From: Kribbella flavida DSM 17836
Lineage (GTDB): Bacteria; Actinomycetota; Actinomycetes; Propionibacteriales; Kribbellaceae
Length of the DNA stretch: 64,000 nt
Direction of reading: 5' to 3'
Assembly (NCBI RefSeq): GCF_000024345.1
Contig: NC_013729.1
Span: 7,254,001 to 7,318,000 of the forward strand
This document shows positions 48,903 to 57,371 of the stretch, in pieces (position 1 is the first letter of the stretch; every line of letters begins with the position of its first letter). A model generated the notes under the pieces. The model saw only the letters and a program-made list of their open reading frames with translations. It did no database searches and was not told where the DNA came from. The translations under genes and the position numbers were made by a program.

Positions 48903-50447
48903 ATGTTGCGTCAGGTATTCGCCACTACGGCCGCGGTCGCGCTGCTGGCCGGCTGCAACGGCGGAGACGACAAACCCTCCGCGGACAACACCGCGCAGGA
49001 CGGCTCGAGCCAGTCCCCCGGTACGCCGAGCGTCCCCGCGCCGACGCCGTACGATCCGCCGAAGGCCTTCCAGGCCGTCGCTGCGTCGGCACTGCCGAAG
49101 GAGAACAACGACAGCACGTTCGACCCGCTGGTCGGCATGGTCGGCACCACGGCGGTGGCGAACACCTTGAGCGGCGCCACCGGCCAGAGCGTGACCGGAA
49201 CCGCGAACGCCTGGTGGACGCCGTCCAGCGAGACCACCGACGACAGTGTCCGCACCAACGACGCAAGCCGTCCGGCCGCCGTTCAGGTGGACGGCAAACC
49301 GGCCGTCGCGATCGCCTACTACCAGCGGGTCCAGGGCGGCGGAACAGCGAAGCCGGGCGTCCGGGTGCTGTTCCGGTGGCTCGACCCGCTCGACGGCAAA
49401 CCGATGTCGGAGGCAACCGTCGACGCCACCGCGCTGCTGGGTGACAACGAGGTCGACAGCAGCCTGCCCGGCGGCTTCACCGACCTGGCCGTCGATCCGG
49501 CCACCGGCCGGCTCGCGGTCGGGCTCGCACCGACCAGCTTGATCGGCGCGAAGTCCGGCGTGATCACCGTGATCGCCGACCCGGCCACCGGCAAGGGCGT
49601 GGCCGTGCCGTTCATGAAGCCGGCCGGGATCAGCAAGGGCGTCCTGGTCGGAGCGCAGGGCAAGAGCAACACGCAGCGCTCGGTGGCACTGGTGGACGCC
49701 GCCACCGGCAAGGTGACCAAGTCCGGCCTGCTGCCCGGGCTGGAAGGGCTGAACCCGACGGGCGGCAGTGGGAAGTACGTCTACCTGTACGGGCAGAAGT
49801 ACGACAAGAACCTCGGGCTGGCCGGCGACCAGGTCGGGTACCTGTTCGCGGTCGACCCGGCCACCGGCGCGGTCGTGCAGACCAAGTCCGCGGTGAAGGA
49901 GACCCAGTACCTGCTGCGCTACGCCTGCCGGACCGACGGCCAGAAGACGGTCGTCTGCGCGGCGGACCGGGCCGCGGCCGACGAGCAGGAGATCGTCGCC
50001 TTCGACGACACCACCGGCCAGAAGATCTGGGGCTACACGGACAAGAGCGCCGGCCGGGTGGTGCCGGAAGTGACCGCGGTCTGGCACGGCATGGTCTACG
50101 GCACTGTCGAGAAGAAGCCGGTGCTGCTGAACGCCCTGACCGGGCAGGACGTTCCCGTCCCGGCGCCGACCCCCAGCACGCCGCCGACCGACCCGGTCTC
50201 GCCCGCGCCCACCGACGGCAGCACTCCCACCGAGGGCGGTACTCCCACCGACGGCGTCACTCCCACCGACGGCGTCACACCGTCCGACGGGGTCACGCCG
50301 ACCTCCGGGCCGGTCCCGGCGCAACCCGACGACGAACTGCTGTCCCCGGAGAGCGTCTCGGAGTACGGCGGTGCCTACCTGCGCGAGGACGATCTCGCGT
50401 CCGACCCGACGGCCGGCACCCTCCAGGTCCTGAAGGCGGTCGGATGA
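48903..50447 (+). CDS. Lipoprotein with beta-propeller-like domain (paralog 1)
   Basis: A 514-residue exported lipoprotein: signal and lipobox LLAGC with Cys at about residue 18, then a Ser/Pro-rich link. The main domain repeats phrases such as AVDPATGAVVQT and AFDDTTGQKIWGY, which resemble PQQ-type beta-propeller blades. Near the C-terminus is a run of T-P-T-D-G units (about 420-465), a likely wall-spanning spacer. The next gene is a paralog, coupled by ATGA. Function unknown; a sensor or binding protein is possible. Confidence 0.82.
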   Translation: MLRQVFATTAAVALLAGCNGGDDKPSADNTAQDGSSQSPGTPSVPAPTPYDPPKAFQAVAASALPKENNDSTFDPLVGMVGTTAVANTLSGATGQSVTGTANAWWTPSSETTDDSVRTNDASRPAAVQVDGKPAVAIAYYQRVQGGGTAKPGVRVLFRWLDPLDGKPMSEATVDATALLGDNEVDSSLPGGFTDLAVDPATGRLAVGLAPTSLIGAKSGVITVIADPATGKGVAVPFMKPAGISKGVLVGAQGKSNTQRSVALVDAATGKVTKSGLLPGLEGLNPTGGSGKYVYLYGQKYDKNLGLAGDQVGYLFAVDPATGAVVQTKSAVKETQYLLRYACRTDGQKTVVCAADRAAADEQEIVAFDDTTGQKIWGYTDKSAGRVVPEVTAVWHGMVYGTVEKKPVLLNALTGQDVPVPAPTPSTPPTDPVSPAPTDGSTPTEGGTPTDGVTPTDGVTPSDGVTPTSGPVPAQPDDELLSPESVSEYGGAYLREDDLASDPTAGTLQVLKAVG

Positions 50448-51991
50448 CGCCCGGAGGCGCCAACCGCGCCCTGCGTCCGTTGATCGCGACAACCGCCGCC
50501 CTCGTCCTGCTGGCCGGGTGCGGCAAGAGCGGCGACGACAAGCCGCAGGCAGAGCAGAGCCCGGGCACGCCCGAGGCCTCGGCGTCCTCGACGCCGTCCG
50601 GTCCCGGGCTCGCGTCGTTCGAGCAGCCCAAGGCGTTTGCGCCGGTGTCCGCGATCGCCGAGAGTTCCACCGGGACCAGCAACCTGTTCGCGATCGAGGC
50701 CGGCATGGTCGGGCCGGCCTCGCTGTACGCGCTGCGCAGCGGACTGACCGGCCGCACGCTGACCGCGAACAGCTGGCAGGTCCCGTCGTCCGACGTGCCG
50801 ACCACGACGACGTCGGACTTCACCGCGCCGATGGCGGTCCAGCTGGACGGCAAGGAAGCGATCGCGACGGCGTACGTCCAGCGGGTCCAGGGCAGCGGCA
50901 CGCAAAAGCCGCACGGTCAGGTCGCGTTCCAGTGGATCGACCCGGCCGAGGGCGACATCCTCGCCACGGCCGCGTTCGACCTCACCCCGCTGGTCGGGCC
51001 GGGCAACGGAGGTGGACGACTGATCAGCCAGGCGTACGACGCCGCGACCGGGCAGGTGGCTGTCTCCCTCGGCGTCGCGACCCAGGACGGCAACGCCAAG
51101 TTGCGTGACCTCACCGTCTTCGCCGACCCGGCCACGAAGAAGGCCACCGGAATCCCGTCGCTGCGGGTTGGCGGCGTGCTGAACGGGGAGGTCGTCGGTG
51201 CGCGCGGGGACCAGCACGAGAGCGCGAAGAACTCGGCGATCGTCCAGGTCGACGCCGTCGCCGGCACGGTCCGCAAGACCACTGCAGTCCCGGCGATGAA
51301 CTACCTGACCCCGGTCGGCACCGGCGGCAAGCACGGCTACTTCGCCGGCAGCGGGTACCAGCAGGACTCCACGTCCGGTCGCTACCTGAGTTCGGTCTTC
51401 GCGGCCGACATCGCGACCGGCACCGTGGTGGACAACAAGTTCCCGATCGCGGAGAGCCGGCCGGAGCCGACGTCCTGTTTCTCCGACCACGTCAGCTCGG
51501 TGGTCTGCCACCGTGCCACGGCGATGCGGGAGGCACAGGTCGTCGCCGGGTTCGACGACACCACCGGGAAGAAGACCTGGGGCTACGACTCGACGTCGGC
51601 CAACCGGGTGGTCCCGTTGGTGACCGCGGTGTACAACGGGCTCGTGTACGGGTCGGCGGACGACACCGCGGTCGTGCTGGACGCCAAGACCGGCCAGGAC
51701 GTTTCGGTGCCGACCCCGACGACCGGCGCGTCACCGACCGACGGCTCCCCGACCGACGGCGGCAGCACCCCGCCGGACAGCGGCACCCCGTCCGACGGTA
51801 GCTCGCCGGCCGGCACCCCGACGTCCGGCAGCGGCAACCTCGGCGGCTGGGGCGACCTCTCGCTGCTGCACGGCAAGCCGAAGTCGCCGGAGATGGTGTC
51901 GAAGTACGGCAGCGTGTACCTGCAGGACGCCGGCAGCAAGGCGCCGCTGGGCACCGAGAAAATCCTGGTGGTCCAGAAGGCGATCGGCTGA
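50444..51991 (+). CDS. Lipoprotein with beta-propeller-like domain (paralog 2)
   Basis: A 515-residue paralog of the preceding gene with lipobox LLAGC (Cys near 26), FDDTTGKKTWGYD blade-like repeats, and a T-D-G/S-P-rich spacer (about 425-465) before a conserved end that mirrors paralog 1 (SPEMVSKYGSVYLQ against SPESVSEYGGAYLR). Its ATG overlaps the stop of paralog 1. A strong terminator follows, so the two form one operon. Confidence 0.82.
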   Translation: MTPGGANRALRPLIATTAALVLLAGCGKSGDDKPQAEQSPGTPEASASSTPSGPGLASFEQPKAFAPVSAIAESSTGTSNLFAIEAGMVGPASLYALRSGLTGRTLTANSWQVPSSDVPTTTTSDFTAPMAVQLDGKEAIATAYVQRVQGSGTQKPHGQVAFQWIDPAEGDILATAAFDLTPLVGPGNGGGRLISQAYDAATGQVAVSLGVATQDGNAKLRDLTVFADPATKKATGIPSLRVGGVLNGEVVGARGDQHESAKNSAIVQVDAVAGTVRKTTAVPAMNYLTPVGTGGKHGYFAGSGYQQDSTSGRYLSSVFAADIATGTVVDNKFPIAESRPEPTSCFSDHVSSVVCHRATAMREAQVVAGFDDTTGKKTWGYDSTSANRVVPLVTAVYNGLVYGSADDTAVVLDAKTGQDVSVPTPTTGASPTDGSPTDGGSTPPDSGTPSDGSSPAGTPTSGSGNLGGWGDLSLLHGKPKSPEMVSKYGSVYLQDAGSKAPLGTEKILVVQKAIG

Positions 51992-52004
51992 CCTCACCGA
52001 CAAC

Positions 52005-52042
52005 GAAGGGCCCCGGCGCGGACGTCCGCGCCGGGGCCCTTC
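52005..52042. terminator. Strong bidirectional terminator hairpin
   Basis: A 38-base perfect palindrome with 19-base arms centred on GACGTC. It lies between the lipoprotein operon and the converging dcd gene and can stop both. Confidence 0.9.
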
Positions 52043-52058
52043 CACCTGCTGTGCCGGG

Positions 52059-52634
52059 TCAGATGTCGGTGCGGTGGAAGTTCTGGTGCGAGCGCGACGG
52101 TGTCGGGCCACGCTGCCCCTGATAGCGCGAGCCGTACTTCGTCGAGCCGTACGGGTGCTCGGCGGGCGAGGACAGCCGGAAGAAGCACAGCTGGCCGATC
52201 TTCATGCCCGGCCAGAGCTTGATCGGCAGCGTCGCGACGTTCGACAGCTCCAGCGTCACGTGCCCGGAGAAGCCCGGGTCGATGAAACCGGCGGTGGAGT
52301 GGGTGAGCAGGCCGAGCCGGCCCAGCGAGGACTTGCCCTCCAGCCGCGCCGCCACGTCGTCGGGCAGCGTCACCAGCTCGTACGTCGACCCCAGCACGAA
52401 CTCACCGGGGTGCAGGATGAACGGCTCGTCGCCCTCCGGCTCGACCATCCGGGTCAGGTCGGGCTGTTCCTCGGCCGGGTCGATGTGCGGGTAGCGGTGG
52501 TTCTCGAACACCCGGAAGAACCGGTCCAGGCGCACGTCGACGCTCGACGGCTGCACCATCGTTGCGTCGAACGGGTCTAGCTGGACCCGTTTCGCCTCGA
52601 GCTCGGCCAGGATGTCGCGGTCGGAGAGCAGCAC
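52059..52634 (-). CDS. dcd: dCTP deaminase
   Basis: Converts dCTP toward dUTP/dUMP for thymidylate synthesis; actinobacterial forms are often bifunctional with dUTPase activity. The 191 residues contain MVQPSSVDVRL, the catalytic-helix block GKSSLGRLGL, then HSTAGFIDPGFSGHVTLEL and the end block SKYGSRYQGQRGPTPSR. The start MLLSDRDIL is the family N-terminus. Confidence 0.97.
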   Translation of the reverse strand: MLLSDRDILAELEAKRVQLDPFDATMVQPSSVDVRLDRFFRVFENHRYPHIDPAEEQPDLTRMVEPEGDEPFILHPGEFVLGSTYELVTLPDDVAARLEGKSSLGRLGLLTHSTAGFIDPGFSGHVTLELSNVATLPIKLWPGMKIGQLCFFRLSSPAEHPYGSTKYGSRYQGQRGPTPSRSHQNFHRTDI

Positions 52635-52933
52635 GCAGGCACAGTAGCGCAGCCCGGCCGTCCGGCGGCAGGGCGCACCAGGCGTGCGCCGCCACCGGTG
52701 CTGCCAGGGCGGGTCTCGCGATTCCGCGCCGGGGGCGGGACGTGACGGGACGCGCCCTCGTGGCGACGGCCCGACCCAGTCGCTCGGTGGCGACTCGATC
52801 CGCCGCGGTCCGGACCCCTCAGCTCTCCGGAAAGCGGCACATCCTACGGGCCGTCGGCAACAGCTTCACCGTCCGTCGTGAGTCCTGCCGGGCCACCTCG
52901 GCCCGGACCGGCCCACGCTGGGCGGCACCGGCG
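52635..52933. other. Gene-free region between dcd and the MarR gene
   Basis: 299 bases with no recognised gene. One hairpin, GGCGCAC-CAGGC-GTGCGCC at 52672-52690, is extended by outer GGCGGC/GCCGCC bases. It lies upstream of dcd and after the MarR gene, so it may end or regulate either transcript. Confidence 0.4.
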
Positions 52934-53374
52934 TCAGCCGGCCAGTTTGTTGAACTTCGAGACCTGGTTGGCGAAGGTCTTCACCTGGGTCGGCGACCAG
53001 TCCTTCAGCAGGTCCTCGATCACCCGGTGACGCTTCTTCCGCGCCGCGGCCAGCTTGCGCTTGCCACTGGCGGTCAGCGTCAGCAGCGTGGCCCGGGCGT
53101 CGGACTTGTCGGCGGCCCGCTTCAGTAGACCCTCTTCCTCCAGTCGCGCGCAGGCCCGGCTGACCGGACCCTTGTCGACCTCGAGCGCCGCCACCAGGTC
53201 CGCCATCCGCACGGGTGCGAGTTCCTCGACGTGGTTGAGCAGCGCGTACTGCGCCGGTTCCAGGTCCGGGTGCGCCTCGTCGGACAGCGTCCGCTGCAGC
53301 CCGCGCAGCCGGCGCGCCATCGTGACGAGCTCCCGTTCCAGATTGTCCAGCGCGTCGTTCGTGTCAGTTGCCAC
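52934..53374 (-). CDS. MarR-family regulator
   Basis: A 146-residue winged-helix regulator: LEPAQYALLNHVEELAPVRMADLVAALEVDKGPVSRACARLEEEGL covers the DNA-binding helices (about 40-90), followed by the wing KSDARATLLTLT. The GTG at 53374 follows AAGAAGGGG and gives the usual length; an upstream ATG would add residues that cover the likely operator. Two TTGTTGCC...GCAAC sites lie upstream (53393 and 53454), suggesting autoregulation. Confidence 0.9.
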   Translation of the reverse strand: MATDTNDALDNLERELVTMARRLRGLQRTLSDEAHPDLEPAQYALLNHVEELAPVRMADLVAALEVDKGPVSRACARLEEEGLLKRAADKSDARATLLTLTASGKRKLAAARKKRHRVIEDLLKDWSPTQVKTFANQVSKFNKLAG

Positions 53375-53392
53375 CTGTTCACCCCTTCTTTG

Positions 53393-53407
53393 TTGTTGCC
53401 CCGCAAC
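53393..53407. promoter_or_regulatory. Candidate MarR operator, copy 1
   Basis: TTGTTGCCCCGCAAC contains the dyad GTTGC-CCC-GCAAC and lies directly upstream of the MarR ribosome site. A longer copy lies 61 bases away. Confidence 0.5.
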
Positions 53408-53453
53408 CATCTTGTCCGGTCCTGGTCAGGACCGCATCCTCACGTTGCGTCCA

Positions 53454-53470
53454 TTGTTGCCCCCGGCAAC
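53454..53470. promoter_or_regulatory. Candidate MarR operator, copy 2
   Basis: TTGTTGCCCCCGGCAAC contains GTTGC-CCCCG-GCAAC and matches copy 1 apart from two inserted bases. It lies between the MarR gene and the tRNA. Confidence 0.5.
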
Positions 53471-53597
53471 GCGTTCTAATCTGCCAGAGTTCGGGCCCCG
53501 TGCCCAGCCCTTGGGCGCGGGTTTGTGGAAAACTGCCCATTCACCCCCCGTGCAAACCGCCCCGCCGACCAGGTATGATCCAACGCGTTGCCAGCGC

Positions 53598-53671
53598 GCG
53601 GGTGTAGTTCAATGGCAGAACATCAGCTTCCCAAGCTGACAGTGCGGGTTCGATTCCCGTCACCCGCTCCA
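53598..53671 (+). tRNA. tRNA-Gly (CCC anticodon)
   Basis: A complete cloverleaf: acceptor GCGGGTG pairs with CACCCGC, the T arm is GCGGG-TTCGATT-CCCGT, and the anticodon stem TCAGC/GCTGA holds loop TTCCCAA with anticodon CCC. The CCA end is encoded (53669-53671). Confidence 0.97.
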
Positions 53672-53699
53672 CCGCCGGACGCCGTTCCCGGTCCCGGTC

Positions 53700-53729
53700 A
53701 GGCGCCTTCCGATCCGGAAGGCGCCTTTT
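53700..53729 (+). terminator. Intrinsic terminator after tRNA-Gly
   Basis: GGCGCCTTCC (53701-53710) pairs perfectly with GGAAGGCGCC (53716-53725) over a 5-base loop and is followed by TTTT. Confidence 0.92.
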
Positions 53730-53957
53730 CACTTTGTTCTTTTCGGCCGAACGGCCGCCACGCCGGGCTATTCGAATGTCAACTGATCCCCGGGTTTGAC
53801 CGGTGCGAGACCGGGTAGCCGACGCGACTGCGGGCCATTGGCATCGAAGCGGCCGCTGCACAGCATCTGACACAGAAGGCGGTAAACGGTTGCCGTGAGA
53901 TAGTTTCGGCTGGTTGACTCCAGCGGTGAGGTTGTTCCCTTCCGCCCGGGAGTTGCT
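53730..53957. other. Gene-free region before the polysaccharide lyase gene
   Basis: 228 bases without a gene, less GC-rich than the surroundings. It presumably holds the lyase promoter. GGGAG shortly before 53958 is the likely ribosome site. Confidence 0.4.
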
Positions 53958-56462
53958 GTGGAGCTCAGTCGTCGCCGCCTGCTGTCGTTCGTCCCTGCCG
54001 CCACCCTGCTGACCGCCGTACGGCCTGCACCGGCTGCTGCCGGTTCTACCGCGGCAGCAGGAGCTGAAGTGGTGGGTCCTGCCCAACTACTGACAAACCT
54101 GGCCGGCATCTTCGCCGGGACCGCCGAGGCCAACGCGCGTCCGGAGGTCGCCGCCAAGCTCGTGGCGCTCGACCAGACCGCGCGGACCTGGCTGACCGCG
54201 ATGGACCGGGCCGGCGCGAACGAGGTGTTCGCCGGTCTGCCGCTCGGCACCAGTGATCCGAACCTGAGTGCGTCGTTCCAGCACCTGTACGAGATCGCGC
54301 TCGCGGTCCGCCGGCCCGGTCCGGCGTCCGACCTGCAGGGCAACAGCGCGGTGCGGACCAAGGTGCTCGACAAGCTCCAGTGGTTGCACGCGAACCACTA
54401 CGGCGACCAGGCCAAGGGGTACTACGGCAACTGGTTCACCTGGGAGATCGGCATCTCGGGCTTCGTCGGCAAGACCCTGGCCCTGCTCGACGCCCCGCGC
54501 GACCTGGTCACCACGTACCTCGCCTCGATGGACGCCTACCTGCGCAACGGCGTCAACGGCGACGTGAACCTCGACTCGCGCTTCCACACCGGCGCGAACC
54601 TCGCCGACATCACCACCAACCGGGTCGTGCAGGGCGCGCTGCTCGGCGACGACCTGCGGATCCGCAAGGCGCTGCAGGACCAGTTCACCGTGTTCGCGAC
54701 GATCGACCCGTACGACCTGAAGCACGGCGTCACCGACGGGTACTACGCCGACGGCTCGTTCATCCAGCACAGCTCCGTCGCCTACACCGGCTCGTACGGC
54801 AAGGCACTGCTCAGCCGGGTCGTGCAGACGGTGAAGATGCTCGACGGCACCGAGTACGCCGCGGCCGACGACCTGGTGAAGGTGGTGCAGGGCTGGGTGG
54901 AGACCGGCTTCGCGCCGCTGATCTTCGAGGGCTGGATGATGGAGATCGTCAAGGGCCGCGCGGTGTCCCGGCCCGGCACCGGGTACGACGACGTGGCGGT
55001 CGTGGTCGAGGCGGTCGTCGACCTCGCCGACTACGCGGCGCCGGCGGACGCGGCCCGGCTCCGGTCGTACGTGAAGTTCACCGCCCGGCCGACGCTGAAC
55101 CCGAACAGCTTCGTCTCCCCGGTCAGCGTGGCCCGGTTCGCCGACATCGTCGCCGACGCCACGATCCAGCCCGCCGACCTCAACCCGGTCGCGAGCAGCG
55201 TCGCCTTCAACGCGATGGACAAGACCGTGCACCGGCGGTCCGGCTACGCGTTCGCGCTGGCCCGGAACTCGGAGCGGATCAGCAAGTACGAGTACATGAG
55301 CGGCGAGAACCTGATGCCCTGGTTCCAGGGCGACGGCGCCTACTACCTGTACCTGTCCGGCCAGGACCAGACCCAGGCCTACGGCGTCGACTACTTCACC
55401 ACGGTCTCGCCGTACGGGCTGGCCGGGGTCACCGCGCCGGTCGAGCAGCGCCGGACGATCCCGCAGCTGTACGGCACGGCGTACTACAACAACCCCACGC
55501 ACCCGTTGCACTTCACGCCGTCGTCGGAGTCGCAGAACACCTACGTCTACTTCCCGCGCGGCACCAACCAGCACTCCGGCGGCGCCACCCTCGGCCCGTA
55601 CGGCGCGGCCGGGTGGGTGCAGTCGGACGACTACGCGTACGCCCAGCGCGACCAACTGCCCGAGGACTTCGTCGTCTACCGCAACGCTTCGGCAACCAAG
55701 TCGTGGTTCCTGCTCGACGACGAGATCGTGGTGCTGGCCGCGGGCGTCGGCGACTCCGCCCGCGCGGTCACGACCACGATCGACGCCCGCCCGTCGGTGA
55801 CGACCGCGCCGATCACCCTCGAGGGCGTACTCCGCACCGGACGGAGGTGGTCAGGTCCCGGCACCGCTGACCTGCGCTGGCTGCACTACACGAACGGCAC
55901 TCAGTCCGTCGGCTACTACTTCCACCAGCAGGCCACCACCCGCGTCGATCTGACGCCGGTCACGCGCAGCCGTCGCCTGGTCCGCACGGCGAACCCGGAC
56001 ACCGCCGTCACCCGCAACGTCTTCTCACTCAGCCTCGACCAACCTGCCGGCACCCGTACGTCCCACGCCTACTCGCTGCTGCCGAACGCGTCCCGCACCG
56101 CGCTGCACACCCACCGCCCGGTCCGCGTCCTCACCAACACGCGTCGCGCCCAGGCGATCCACCACGCGGGGCTCAACCTCACCGCTGCCAACACCTTCGC
56201 CGGCGGACCGCACGTACTGCCCGGCCTGCTGATCGACGGCCCGGCCTCAACGCTGCTGCAGGCGAAGGGGCGGCAGGTGACCGTCGCGGTCTCCGATCCC
56301 ACGTTCGACCGCACGACGATCTCCCTCACGATCCCCGGCCGCTGGTTGCGTCTCGCCGAGCCCGCCGCCGGCGTGCAACTCACTCACGGCCTGCTCGGCA
56401 CCCGCCTGAGCTACCGCACCCACAACCTCCACGGAGCCACCCTGAGCGCAGTGCTCCGCTGA
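53958..56462 (+). CDS. Polysaccharide lyase family 8 (hyaluronate/chondroitin/xanthan lyase-like), Tat-exported
   Basis: Secreted lyase of 834 residues that cleaves an acidic polysaccharide by beta-elimination. A Tat signal (MELSRRRLLSFVPAATLLTA) leads into an alpha/alpha-toroid domain with catalytic Asn158 in GNWFTWEIG and His271...Tyr280 in SFIQHSSVAYTGSYG, the spacing known for PL8 enzymes. Aromatic patches are present (WFTW). The second half is the beta-sandwich domain typical of PL8. Which polymer is cut cannot be read from sequence. It stands alone after a tRNA gene, without obvious transporter or glucuronidase partners. Confidence 0.93.
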   Translation: MELSRRRLLSFVPAATLLTAVRPAPAAAGSTAAAGAEVVGPAQLLTNLAGIFAGTAEANARPEVAAKLVALDQTARTWLTAMDRAGANEVFAGLPLGTSDPNLSASFQHLYEIALAVRRPGPASDLQGNSAVRTKVLDKLQWLHANHYGDQAKGYYGNWFTWEIGISGFVGKTLALLDAPRDLVTTYLASMDAYLRNGVNGDVNLDSRFHTGANLADITTNRVVQGALLGDDLRIRKALQDQFTVFATIDPYDLKHGVTDGYYADGSFIQHSSVAYTGSYGKALLSRVVQTVKMLDGTEYAAADDLVKVVQGWVETGFAPLIFEGWMMEIVKGRAVSRPGTGYDDVAVVVEAVVDLADYAAPADAARLRSYVKFTARPTLNPNSFVSPVSVARFADIVADATIQPADLNPVASSVAFNAMDKTVHRRSGYAFALARNSERISKYEYMSGENLMPWFQGDGAYYLYLSGQDQTQAYGVDYFTTVSPYGLAGVTAPVEQRRTIPQLYGTAYYNNPTHPLHFTPSSESQNTYVYFPRGTNQHSGGATLGPYGAAGWVQSDDYAYAQRDQLPEDFVVYRNASATKSWFLLDDEIVVLAAGVGDSARAVTTTIDARPSVTTAPITLEGVLRTGRRWSGPGTADLRWLHYTNGTQSVGYYFHQQATTRVDLTPVTRSRRLVRTANPDTAVTRNVFSLSLDQPAGTRTSHAYSLLPNASRTALHTHRPVRVLTNTRRAQAIHHAGLNLTAANTFAGGPHVLPGLLIDGPASTLLQAKGRQVTVAVSDPTFDRTTISLTIPGRWLRLAEPAAGVQLTHGLLGTRLSYRTHNLHGATLSAVLR

Positions 56463-56469
56463 GCCGAGG

Positions 56470-57126
56470 TCAGTCCTCGCAACCGATCCCGTCGTTGTCG
56501 GCGTCGAGGCGGTAGACGTCGGAGCCGGTCACCTGCACCGGCCCGGCGACATACTCCGGTCCGTTGCCGCTGCCCCCTGAGCAGTCGACGTCGCTCGCGA
56601 TCGGCACGCACCCGCTGTAGTTGGGATCGCAGCCACCGGTGCTGGTCTCCTCGGCGGCCTTCTTGGTGCCGATGGTGGTCACTTCGGCCACCGGCTGCCG
56701 GGAGACCACCCGGCGTACCAGCCGCTTGCGTACCTGGACGCCGTTCTTCGACGTCACCTCGTACGTGAGCCGCTGGACGCCGGCCCTGCCTTTGGTGGTG
56801 ACCACCCGTTCCCCGCTCTCGAGCGACGCGTCCTTCTCCGTCACCCGCCGGAACGCCACCGCCCGCGTCTCCACCACCAGCCGCCGGACAAGAACCGGCG
56901 CACTGGGCCGCACCGGCTGCGCCGCCTTGCTCGGCGGCGACTCCGGCACCGGGCTCGACGGCGTACTCGGCGGCGGGTTCGACGGCGTACTGGTCGGCGC
57001 CCGGCTCACCGGAGCGGCGGCCGGCACCGCCGATCCGGCCGCGGACGGATCACCGCCACTCTCCGCGGCACAACCCCCGACCAGCCCGGCCAACCCCACC
57101 ACGACAACGACCCATCCCCCACGCAT
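56470..57126 (-). CDS. G5/excalibur-domain lipoprotein
   Basis: A 218-residue exported lipoprotein with lipobox LVGGC (Cys near 19) and a Pro/Ser-rich spacer (about 30-78). A G5-like beta domain follows (about 82-160: VVETRAVAFRRVTEKDASLESGERVV...QRLTYEV), then a C-terminal excalibur calcium-binding motif DADNDGIGCED. Such proteins sit at the cell wall. It converges with the PL8 gene, with 7 bases between. Confidence 0.85.
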   Translation of the reverse strand: MRGGWVVVVVGLAGLVGGCAAESGGDPSAAGSAVPAAAPVSRAPTSTPSNPPPSTPSSPVPESPPSKAAQPVRPSAPVLVRRLVVETRAVAFRRVTEKDASLESGERVVTTKGRAGVQRLTYEVTSKNGVQVRKRLVRRVVSRQPVAEVTTIGTKKAAEETSTGGCDPNYSGCVPIASDVDCSGGSGNGPEYVAGPVQVTGSDVYRLDADNDGIGCED

Positions 57127-57371
57127 GCCGACACCATCGTCCTCCGCACCGCCCTCGGCAAGGGCTCACGCAGCTCGATCAGCGGACCAGCTTCGGTCGA
57201 CGCCGATCCGGCCTGCGATTCCCGCGCACCGCCACCAACCCCGGATCCGCGGTACGTACGACTCACCCGGTGCTTGTCAGACCTGCCTAACGCACCGGCG
57301 TCCATCGCGGCGCCTCGACGCCCACGCCGCTGAGGTGCGCGGTGCGGACAACCCATCCAGACGCAGAGAGG
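57127..57371. other. Intergenic region, lower GC
   Basis: 245 bases without a recognised gene, at the edge of a stretch with lower GC and less typical codon use than the rest of the window. Confidence 0.35.
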
